This document shows, piece by piece, positions 1-5,620 of a stretch of DNA of 7,197 nucleotides. The DNA lies in assembly GCA_009845645.1 (NCBI GenBank), contig VXZF01000515.1, positions 1,869 through 9,065 of the forward strand, written 5' to 3'. Under the pieces are notes generated by a model. The model made no database searches. It was given only the letters and a program-made list of their open reading frames with translations, and was not told the DNA's origin. The position numbers and the translations under genes are program-made. The stretch is from Gemmatimonadota bacterium (GTDB lineage Bacteria > Latescibacterota > UBA2968 > UBA8231). Every line of letters begins with the position of its first letter. The first letter of the stretch is position 1.

Positions 1-207
1 GCCGACCCTGCCGCTGGGTACCTCGCCCCGGCCAAGGTCTTGGCCATGATGGCCATTGATCTATTGTACGGCGATGCATCCACAGCCCAAGATATCCTGC
101 AGAATCATGCGTCCAACATGAGCAAGGGCGAATATCTCCAACAGCAAAAGGCACTCTTTCACCGGGAGTTCTTCGCCGGTGATCAAACAGGGAGGAATGC
201 AACGTGA
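1..207 (+). CDS. C-terminal end of a probable M20-family amidohydrolase/peptidase (5' end outside window)
   Basis: An open frame runs from the first base to a TGA at 205-207, giving 68 visible residues. The piece around residues 9-23 (LAPAKVLAMMAIDLL) resembles the last helix of M20D-type amidohydrolases, which usually reads like 'GAKALAMTALDLL'. A later MSKGEYLQQQKALF resembles the 'MTKEEYL' tail common in that family. M20 enzymes are metal-dependent hydrolases of amide bonds in N-acyl amino acids or peptides; the metal ligands would lie upstream and cannot be checked here. The stop overlaps the GTG start of the next gene (GTGA), so the two are probably translationally coupled. That the frame is coding is fairly sure because of this overlap; the family call is tentative and rests on a short C-terminal stretch. 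Confidence 0.5.
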   Translation, partial: ADPAAGYLAPAKVLAMMAIDLLYGDASTAQDILQNHASNMSKGEYLQQQKALFHREFFAGDQTGRNAT

Positions 208-968
208 AGCTCGGCATGGTGACCTACAACTTGGGCCGCGATTGGAATTTAGAGACGCTGATCACCCATTGCGAAGAAGCTGGTTTTGCTGGAGTTGAGC
301 TGCGGACGACGCATGCCCACGGGGTGGAAGTGGCGCTCAGTGCAGCTAAGCGGGCCGAGGTCAAGAGGCGTTTTGTCAACTCGGCGATCGAACTGGTAGG
401 GTTGGGCAGCGCTTTTGAATACGACGCTGTCGATCCTCTGGTCCTGCGAAGTCACATCGACGGGACCAAAGAATACGTGCGCTTGGCCCATGATCTCGGA
501 GTCGGCGGGGTCAAGGTGCGTCCCAACAACGTCCACGTAGATGAGGGGATCCCCATCGAGCAGACACTAGAGCAGATCGGCGTCAGTTTGCGCGAGTGCG
601 GTGAATTTGCCCGCGACTTAGGGGTGCAGATTCGCTTGGAGGTCCACGGCCGCACGACTTCGGACCCAGCCAACATACGCAAAATCCTCGACTACGCCGA
701 CCACGACAACGTCTTCGTCTGCTGGAACTCCAATGCAACGGACCTAGTCAATGGCTCCATTGACGGCAGTTTCGCCTCCTTGCAGGACGCCATTGCCTTG
801 GTCCACATTACCGAGTTGTGGAGCGATTATCCGTGGGAGCGGCTCTTTACCCTGCTGCGGCAGAGCGGGTACGCAGGTTATTGCCTCGCCGAAATCCCCG
901 AAAGCTCAGAACCCCTGCGTCTGATGCGCTATTACCGAGCTTTGTGGCAGGCCCTCGCCAAAGGCTAA
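204..968 (+). CDS. Sugar phosphate isomerase/epimerase-like TIM-barrel protein (xylose isomerase-like / AP endonuclease 2 superfamily)
   Basis: This 254-residue protein has the usual length and layout of the xylose-isomerase-like TIM barrel, whose members isomerise or epimerise sugars, inositols or keto-acids with a divalent metal. The start MKLGMVTYNLG and the strand-2 motif GVELR (Glu32) are typical. Candidate metal ligands are Glu146 and His148 in RLEVHG, an Asn cluster at 175-177 in CWNSNATD, His201 in VHITE, and Glu230 in CLAEIPES. The Asn-rich strand-6 motif replaces the more usual Asp/His pattern, so the metal site may be a subfamily variant. No signal peptide is visible, so it is likely cytoplasmic. 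The GTG start is favoured because a strong GGGAGGA lies at 190-196, seven bases upstream. It overlaps the stop of the preceding amidohydrolase-like gene and is followed 9 bases later by a D-amino acid aminotransferase gene, which suggests one operon. The substrate cannot be deduced. Confidence 0.88.
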   Translation: MKLGMVTYNLGRDWNLETLITHCEEAGFAGVELRTTHAHGVEVALSAAKRAEVKRRFVNSAIELVGLGSAFEYDAVDPLVLRSHIDGTKEYVRLAHDLGVGGVKVRPNNVHVDEGIPIEQTLEQIGVSLRECGEFARDLGVQIRLEVHGRTTSDPANIRKILDYADHDNVFVCWNSNATDLVNGSIDGSFASLQDAIALVHITELWSDYPWERLFTLLRQSGYAGYCLAEIPESSEPLRLMRYYRALWQALAKG

Positions 969-977
969 CGATGGGCA

Positions 978-1829
978 ATGCCTGAGATTGCCTATGTCAA
1001 CGGCCGCTTCTGTCCACTGGAGGAAGCCGTGGTGTCGGTCGAGGACCGGGGCTATCAGTTCGCCGATGGAGTCTATGAGGTTATTGGGACCTACGGCGGG
1101 TGTCCCTATGCCTCAGAGCCGCATTTGGCGCGCCTCCAGGGCAACCTAGCAGCACTGCACTTGCCGTTGGATATCCGCGAGTATGGCCTTAAGGCCAAGC
1201 TGATGGAGGGCATTGAGCGGAGCGGTTTTGGCGAGACCTTGGTCTATATCCAAGTCACGCGAGGAGTCGCCCCTAGGCAGCACGAGTTTCCCGCTGTCCC
1301 GGTCGCGCCTACCGTCGTAATGACGTTTAAGGAATTGCGCCGCCTGCCACGGGACCTCTACGAGCGAGGCGTCGAGGTCATTAGCACCGAAGACTTGCGC
1401 TGGAAGCGCTGTGATATCAAGAGTATCGCCTTGCTGCCCAACATTTTGGCCAAACAGTCGGCGTTGCAAGCAGGGGCCTTTGAGGCACTGCTGGTCGATG
1501 CAGAAGGCCGAGTCACCGAAGGGGCTTCGACCAGTGCCTTCTGCGTGCAGGCGGGGCGATTGTGCACTGCGCCTATTGGTTCCCACATCCTGCCGAGCAT
1601 TACCAGAGGAATTCTGCTTGATTTAGCCCGCGAGCTCGGCATACCCATCGACGAAGAGTTTTGCACGCTGGATCAATTTAAGGAAGCCGATGAGGTTTTT
1701 ATTGCTGGTACTACGCTCGAGGCGATGTCAGTGGTAAAGATCGACGATGCCGTTATCGGCAATGGTGCGCCGGGACCGATAACGCAGCAGATCCGTGCCG
1801 CGTTTCTGGAGTCACTGGATTTGACCTGA
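978..1829 (+). CDS. dat: D-amino acid aminotransferase (D-alanine transaminase), PLP class IV
   Basis: This 283-residue protein belongs to fold-type IV PLP aminotransferases, which move the amino group between D-amino acids (typically D-Ala) and 2-oxoglutarate to give D-Glu and a keto acid. The N-terminus YVNGRF...EDRGYQFADGVYEV is the class signature. The catalytic PLP lysine is Lys148 in RCDIKS, and the cofactor-contacting Glu is Glu181 in VTEG. The RGxxxRxH motif at 95-102 (Arg95, Arg100, His102) corresponds to the substrate carboxylate-binding residues of Bacillus D-amino acid transaminase. It separates this enzyme from branched-chain aminotransferase and aminodeoxychorismate lyase. The C-terminal region (GTTLEAM, then GNGAPGPIT) is also as expected, so the gene is full length. 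The ATG lies 9 bases after the previous stop with only a weak Shine-Dalgarno (AAAGG, 960-964), which suggests translational coupling. With an amidohydrolase-like gene upstream, a role in catabolism of (acyl-)D-amino acids is plausible but inferred; supplying D-Glu for peptidoglycan is the alternative. Confidence 0.92.
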   Translation: MPEIAYVNGRFCPLEEAVVSVEDRGYQFADGVYEVIGTYGGCPYASEPHLARLQGNLAALHLPLDIREYGLKAKLMEGIERSGFGETLVYIQVTRGVAPRQHEFPAVPVAPTVVMTFKELRRLPRDLYERGVEVISTEDLRWKRCDIKSIALLPNILAKQSALQAGAFEALLVDAEGRVTEGASTSAFCVQAGRLCTAPIGSHILPSITRGILLDLARELGIPIDEEFCTLDQFKEADEVFIAGTTLEAMSVVKIDDAVIGNGAPGPITQQIRAAFLESLDLT

Positions 1830-1851
1830 GTCGCAAGGACAGAGGTACAAG

Positions 1852-1886
1852 AAAAGGGGGACGCTTCGGCTGGCGTCCCCCCTTTT
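1852..1886. terminator. Bidirectional intrinsic terminator between convergent genes
   Basis: The arm AAAAGGGGGACGC (1852-1864) pairs with GCGTCCCCCCTTTT (1873-1886) around an 8-base loop; one extra C in the right arm is a bulge. The stem ends in TTTT when read on either strand. It lies 22 bases after the aminotransferase stop (+) and 18 bases after the aldehyde dehydrogenase stop (-), so it can terminate both converging transcripts. Confidence 0.88.
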
Positions 1887-1904
1887 GCGTTGTCGTCAGA
1901 GGTT

Positions 1905-3314
1905 TTAATGGATGACGATCATTTTGGTTTCGGTCATTTCCTCTACCGCGTACCGGGGCCCCTCCTTGCCCATGCCGCTTTCCTTGAGGCCGCCGTAGGG
2001 CATCAGATCGGCGCGCCACTGAGTTCCCCAGTTGATGTGAATGTTGCCCGATTCCACCTGCTGGGCAAACTGAAGGGCCCAGTTGAGGTTCTCGGTGAAA
2101 ATTGCGGCGCTGAGGCCATAGTTGGTGTCATTGGCCATGGCGATGGCTTGGTCGATATCGTCGATCCGGCTGATACCGAGCGCTGGACCGAAGATCTCGT
2201 CGCAGGAGACCTTCATCTCCGGTGCTACATCGGCTAAGATGGTCGGGGCGTGCATCGTGCCCTCGCGGGTGCCGCCCGTGACAACGCTGGCCCCAGCCCC
2301 GACGGCTTCTTGCACCCAAGCCTCGACCCGCTCGGCGTCTTGGACGCGGATCATAGGCCCCATCTTGACGTCGTCGTCGAGGGGATTGCCGATCGTCAGG
2401 GCCTCGACTGCGGGTTTGAGGGCATCGATAAAATCCCCGTACACCTCGCTGCTGGCGAATACCCGCTGAGTCGAGATGCAGACTTGGCCAGCGTTGGCAA
2501 AGCCGGTATTGGCGGTGGCGGCGGCGACTTTTTCGAGATCGGCGTCCGGCATGACAATCAGCGGGGAATTGGAACCCAGTTCCATGGTCACTTTCTTTAG
2601 GCCAGCGACCTGGCAGATGTGTTCGCCGACATCGCGGCTGCCCGTGAAGCTGATTTTGCGGACCTTGGGATTGGAGCTGATGGCGTCGCCAATGACGCCG
2701 CCCGAACCTGTGACGCATTGAATGGCTTCCTCAGGCAGGCCTGCGTCGACAAAAATCTCGGTCAGTTTGAGGGCCGAAAGCGGGGTGTCGCTGGCGGGTT
2801 TGACGATGATCGCGTTGCCGGCGGCCAGCGCGGGGCCGACTTTGTGGCAGACGAGGTTGAGCGGGAAGTTAAAGGGCGTAATCGCGGCTACCACGCCACA
2901 GGGAACCCGCAGCGTAAAGCCGAATTTGCCCGCCCCATTAGAGGCCCCGCTCAGGTCGAGCGTTTCGCCAGTCAGGCGCTTGGCTTCCTCGGCAGACAGG
3001 ACGATGGTCTCTTGGGCACGGGACGCCTCGCCCATGCCCTCGGCGAGAATTTTGCCCTCTTCGAGCGTGATGGTGCGCCCTAGGTCATCGAGCCGCTCTA
3101 GCATTAGATCGGCCGCGCGATGGATGATCTCGTAGCGCTCATAGGCGCTCATTGCGGCCATGACTTTGGCACCGCGCTCGGCCGAGTCAATGGCGCGGCC
3201 GATGTCTGCGGCGTCGCCCCTTGGGACGGTGTCGACGACCGAGCCATCATAGGGGTTGACGACGTCCATGGTTTCGGCTTTGTCAACCCATTCTCCGGCG
3301 ATGTACATCTTCAT
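1905..3314 (-). CDS. NAD(P)-dependent aldehyde dehydrogenase (ALDH superfamily)
   Basis: This 469-residue protein is a complete cytosolic-type ALDH, oxidising an aldehyde to the carboxylic acid with NAD(P)+. Visible family landmarks are the oxyanion-hole Asn149 in TPFNFP, Lys172 in IVKPAS, the cofactor-loop FTGS at 223-226, the general-base Glu245 in MELGS, the catalytic Cys279 in GQVCIS, and the EIFGP motif at 373-377. The usual ELGG is ELGS here (Ser248), a mild variant. The length and the compact N-terminus fit the broad lactaldehyde/succinate-semialdehyde/non-phosphorylating GAPDH group, but the substrate cannot be named. The start is supported by AAGGA at 3323-3327, eight bases upstream. 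The gene lies 79 bases downstream of a same-strand sodium:solute symporter gene and has its own promoter candidate in the gap. Import followed by oxidation of a related substrate is an inference from neighbourhood. Confidence 0.93.
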   Translation of the reverse strand: MKMYIAGEWVDKAETMDVVNPYDGSVVDTVPRGDAADIGRAIDSAERGAKVMAAMSAYERYEIIHRAADLMLERLDDLGRTITLEEGKILAEGMGEASRAQETIVLSAEEAKRLTGETLDLSGASNGAGKFGFTLRVPCGVVAAITPFNFPLNLVCHKVGPALAAGNAIIVKPASDTPLSALKLTEIFVDAGLPEEAIQCVTGSGGVIGDAISSNPKVRKISFTGSRDVGEHICQVAGLKKVTMELGSNSPLIVMPDADLEKVAAATANTGFANAGQVCISTQRVFASSEVYGDFIDALKPAVEALTIGNPLDDDVKMGPMIRVQDAERVEAWVQEAVGAGASVVTGGTREGTMHAPTILADVAPEMKVSCDEIFGPALGISRIDDIDQAIAMANDTNYGLSAAIFTENLNWALQFAQQVESGNIHINWGTQWRADLMPYGGLKESGMGKEGPRYAVEEMTETKMIVIH

Positions 3315-3353
3315 GGTCAGATTCCTTTTTGAGGTGAGTGGTAAGTAATCAAC

Positions 3354-3381
3354 AAATTAAGTACGCGCTTTTACCTGTCAA
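3354..3381 (-). promoter_or_regulatory. Sigma70-like promoter for the aldehyde dehydrogenase gene
   Basis: Reading the minus strand, a perfect TTGACA (-35, 3376-3381) is followed after 16 bases by TAATTT (-10, 3354-3359), which matches the consensus TATAAT at three of six positions, including the first two and the last. It sits in the 79-base gap after the symporter stop and about 40 bases before the dehydrogenase start. The dehydrogenase may therefore be expressed without the symporter. The -10 is weak, so this is a candidate only. No terminator hairpin was seen in the gap. Confidence 0.5.
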
Positions 3382-3393
3382 GCGAGCTTAAGG

Positions 3394-4836
3394 TTAAATA
3401 CCCAAGCGATTTTTATAGTCCAAGGGGCGTCCTTTGGCATCGATTAAGGGTTGTGGCGGGGCCTTCTTTTGAGTTAGTAAGCTGACGATTATCAAGGCGA
3501 GGGCGGAAAAAGGCACGGCCAAGAGGTCGGCTGGCAAATCCACGGGGATTATCCGCAACACCTGCCAAGCGCACAGGCCAACCCCTATGGAGGCCAACGC
3601 CCCCGGGCCGTTGCTCTTGGACCACCACAAGCCAGCGGTTAGCGGGACGAACAGCGAGGCGAGGAGTACGGACCAAGAGTCGACCATCAAGTCGTACACC
3701 GAAGCAGTCCGGAGGGCCAACAGCAGAGATAGCGCGCCCAGGAGGAGGACGGACAAGCGCGTCACGCGCAGCGACGACCGCTCTTCGGCATCGGGCTTGA
3801 AGTAGCGCAGGAGATCCCAGCCAATGACGCTCGCTGGAGCAAGGAGGGCACTGTCAGCGCTGGACAGGAGGGCCGAGACGAGGGCACCCATAAAGAGGAC
3901 TAAGGCTATATCTGGAAGGTATTTTAGGGCGAGGGACATCATAACTAGGTCGGGATCGGCCAAATCTGGGAGAATGATCGCACCCGCCATGCCGAGAAAA
4001 ACGGGCAATAGCCCGACTGTTATATAAAGTAGCCCAGCGAGGTAAGCACTGCGGTAGGCCACCTTTTCGTCGCGGCTTGAAAGACTGCGCTGGATTAGGT
4101 CTTGGCCCGCTAGGTTGCCGAGGCCGATGACCAGCCAGTCGCGCGCATAGGCCAGCCAACTGGCTGCGTCGCCGCGAGGATAGAAATCAAAGCGGGAAGA
4201 CGGAATTTGGGCGACGAGGGCTTTCCAGCCGCCCATGTCGCCGAGGAGGATTGGCGTCAAAATAAACAGCCCGAGCACGAGGATGGTCACTTGGACGAAG
4301 TCGGTTAGCGTGACGGCCCACATGCCGCCGGCCCAAGTGTAGATTAACACGATGGCTGCGGCTGCGCAGATGCCGACGGTGGGATCGATGCCGGTTAGAA
4401 TCTGCAAGATCCGCCCAAAGGCCACCAAGAGCGAGCCAGTCCAGCCGACATAGGCGGGAATGGTACAAAGGCTAGCCAGTAGGCCCGCCCTCGGGCCGAA
4501 GCGGCGGCTAAAAAAAGATGCGATTGTCATCAAGCCCATGCGCCGCATCAGCCGGACGTAAAAGAGGCCAGCGATGAACAGGCACAAGGCCGCGCCAAAA
4601 GGGTCGGCAATGACCGCGAGGATGCCGCCCTTGTACGCAGCACTTGCCGCACCAATGCAGATTCCACCGCCAAACCACGTCGCCGCGAGCGTTGCGGTGC
4701 AGAGCAACAGGGGCAGGCGTTGGCCGGCGACGATAAAGTCCGTCGAGTTGCGGACGCGGCGACCAGCGTATAGGCCAACGCCGAGCATCACCGCGAGATA
4801 GACACCCAAGCCGATCAAGACCAATGGATTGGCCAT
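3394..4836 (-). CDS. Sodium:solute symporter (SSS family) permease
   Basis: This 480-residue, very hydrophobic protein has about 13 membrane segments, the standard size and topology of SSS (SLC5-type) Na+-coupled transporters in the inner membrane. Family marks are the N-terminal segment followed by a short RRVRNSTDFIVAG loop, the TWFGGG turn (residues 53-58), the signature YTWAGGMWAVTLTDFVQ (166-182), and SSADSALLA in the eighth-helix region (325-333), whose Ser residues usually contribute to the Na2 sodium site. The tail after about residue 455 is a short hydrophilic cytoplasmic end. Substrates in the family range from sugars and amino acids to choline, urea and organic acids, and none can be assigned. 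The ATG is supported by AAAGGA at 4844-4849, seven bases upstream. The gene is divergent from the pspA-like gene and shares its regulatory region. The aldehyde dehydrogenase gene follows on the same strand. Confidence 0.92.
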   Translation of the reverse strand: MANPLVLIGLGVYLAVMLGVGLYAGRRVRNSTDFIVAGQRLPLLLCTATLAATWFGGGICIGAASAAYKGGILAVIADPFGAALCLFIAGLFYVRLMRRMGLMTIASFFSRRFGPRAGLLASLCTIPAYVGWTGSLLVAFGRILQILTGIDPTVGICAAAAIVLIYTWAGGMWAVTLTDFVQVTILVLGLFILTPILLGDMGGWKALVAQIPSSRFDFYPRGDAASWLAYARDWLVIGLGNLAGQDLIQRSLSSRDEKVAYRSAYLAGLLYITVGLLPVFLGMAGAIILPDLADPDLVMMSLALKYLPDIALVLFMGALVSALLSSADSALLAPASVIGWDLLRYFKPDAEERSSLRVTRLSVLLLGALSLLLALRTASVYDLMVDSWSVLLASLFVPLTAGLWWSKSNGPGALASIGVGLCAWQVLRIIPVDLPADLLAVPFSALALIIVSLLTQKKAPPQPLIDAKGRPLDYKNRLGI

Positions 4837-4862
4837 GGCAAAATCCTTTGCGAAGATTTGTT

Positions 4863-4891
4863 ATAATAACTAAAGGAGTGAAAATGGCCAA
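4863..4891 (-). promoter_or_regulatory. Sigma70-like promoter for the symporter gene
   Basis: On the minus strand TTGGCC (-35, 4886-4891) and TATTAT (-10, 4863-4868, five of six consensus matches) are separated by 17 bases. They lie 26 bases or more before the symporter ATG and upstream of its Shine-Dalgarno. The -35 overlaps the left arm of the 4882-4923 dyad, so a protein bound there could block this promoter. This is a candidate by pattern only. Confidence 0.5.
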
Positions 4892-4923
4892 TGACGCCAG
4901 CCAAGTGGCGAATCTGGCCATTT
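4882..4923. promoter_or_regulatory. Dyad element, candidate upstream activator site (enhancer) for the PspF-like regulator
   Basis: Perfect 9-base arms AAATGGCCA (4882-4890) and TGGCCATTT (4915-4923) enclose a second inverted repeat, CGCCA (4895-4899) / TGGCG (4906-4910). The two TGGCCA cores are 30 bases apart, about three helical turns, so both would face the same side of the DNA. The element lies roughly 100-140 bases upstream of the start expected from the sigma54 promoter, where activators of the PspF/NtrC type bind. The same bases could form a hairpin in RNA, but there is no strong T-tract on the + side. TGGCCA itself is not rare in this window (for example 43-48, 52-57, 4830-4835), so the call rests on symmetry and position. 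Confidence 0.45.
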
Positions 4924-4928
4924 ACAAG

Positions 4929-4941
4929 TAATAATTTGATC
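4929..4941 (-). promoter_or_regulatory. IHF-like binding site between the dyad and the sigma54 promoter
   Basis: The minus strand reads GATCAAATTATTA, matching the IHF consensus WATCAANNNNTTR at every defined position except the first. It lies in an AT-rich stretch between the putative activator site and the -24/-12 promoter. This is where IHF bends DNA at many sigma54 promoters, including that of E. coli pspA. The match is short and could be chance in AT-rich DNA. Confidence 0.4.
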
Positions 4942-4997
4942 TATGTTTTTTCTGTAATATGTTGGGCTATAATCAGTTATGGATATGATAATGATTT

Positions 4998-5013
4998 TGG
5001 CATGGTCCTTGCA
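4998..5013 (+). promoter_or_regulatory. Sigma54 (RpoN) -24/-12 promoter of the psp-like operon
   Basis: TGGCAT (4998-5003), five bases, then TTGCA (5009-5013) matches the consensus TGGCAC-N5-TTGCW with one substitution; the invariant GG and GC are at the exact spacing. Transcription would start near 5024, giving a leader of about 40 bases that includes AAGGAAGG (5049-5056) before the ATG at 5063. A sigma54 activator is encoded two genes into the same transcript, which makes autoregulation likely. Confidence 0.85.
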
Positions 5014-5062
5014 GGTTAGAAACAACGCATGATAAGCTTCACTCAATCAAGGAAGGTGTGCG

Positions 5063-5593
5063 ATGGCTAAGGGAGCCTTTTCGAGGATAAGCGATATCCT
5101 CAAGTCCAATATCAACGAGATGCTCGACCGGGCTGAAGAGCCAGATAAGATGATCCGCCAGATGGTGCGGGACATGGAAGAGGCAGTAGGTAAGGCCACG
5201 GCCTCGGTAGGGACTGCTGTGGCCAACCACAAGCGGCTCGAGCGCCAGTTCAACGACAAGCAAAGCCAGGTCGCCGAATGGCAGGGCAAGGCCGAACGGG
5301 CGGTGGAAGCGGGCGAAGATGCGCTGGCGCGGCGGGCGCTGGAGCGCAAGGAGGAGCAGTCGCTAGTCTTTATTGAGGTCGAGGACGATGGGCCAGGCAT
5401 TGAGGAAGAGCATTTGGAATTGATATTTGAGCCTGGATTTACCACTAGGGAGCGGGGCAATGGCTATGGCTTGAGCATTGCGCGCCGCATTGTCCAAGCC
5501 CATCAGGGTGTGCTACGAGTCAAGAGTAGAAAGGGACACGGGACCGTTTTTCGGCTCGATCTGCCGCTCAATTTCTCGGGCGGCGGGACCTAG
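5063..5593 (+). CDS. Chimeric protein: PspA N-terminal helical region fused to C-terminal half of a histidine-kinase ATPase domain
   Basis: This 176-residue frame joins two unrelated families. Residues 1 to about 98 are PspA/IM30-like: a starting amphipathic helix (MAKGAFSRISDILKSN), the EEPDKMIRQMVRDMEEAV segment, a coiled-coil, and the GEDALARRALERKEE turn. This is under half of the usual ~220-residue PspA. From about residue 101 the sequence is the distal part of a HATPase_c domain: G1 box DDGPG (108-112), F box IFEPGFTTR (121-129), G2 box GNGYGLS (132-138), G3 region GHGTVFRLDLP (158-168). The N box, the HisKA dimerisation/phosphoacceptor domain and any sensor are absent, so kinase activity is not expected. 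The start is fixed by AAGGAAGG six bases upstream and by the sigma54 promoter. The next gene encodes a PspF-like response regulator. The most likely origin is an in-frame deletion joining pspA to a downstream kinase gene; an assembly join, or a functional adaptor, remain possible. The reading of both halves is confident; the function is unknown. Confidence 0.85.
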   Translation: MAKGAFSRISDILKSNINEMLDRAEEPDKMIRQMVRDMEEAVGKATASVGTAVANHKRLERQFNDKQSQVAEWQGKAERAVEAGEDALARRALERKEEQSLVFIEVEDDGPGIEEEHLELIFEPGFTTRERGNGYGLSIARRIVQAHQGVLRVKSRKGHGTVFRLDLPLNFSGGGT

Positions 5594-5620
5594 CTTTTTA
5601 GTGATTGAACGAGGACTGAC

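Noticed and set aside
2128..2718. A 196-codon minus-strand open frame inside the aldehyde dehydrogenase gene.
   Set aside because: It is an Arg/Pro-rich out-of-frame reading of the dehydrogenase with no family resemblance; the dehydrogenase frame carries all catalytic motifs.
4884..4931. A 15-codon + strand frame (ATG, tandem TAA TAA) with a good AAAGGAG five bases upstream, possibly a leader peptide.
   Set aside because: It coincides with the dyad and the IHF-like site, which explain the same bases, and the TATAAT at 4862-4867 lacks a matching -35 and is too close to the start. No regulatory peptide feature was seen.
4968..4973. A perfect TATAAT on the + strand upstream of the chimera gene, as a possible basal sigma70 promoter.
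   Set aside because: No acceptable -35 at 16-18 bases upstream and no extended -10; the region is AT-rich so a chance match is likely, and the sigma54 promoter just downstream is far stronger.
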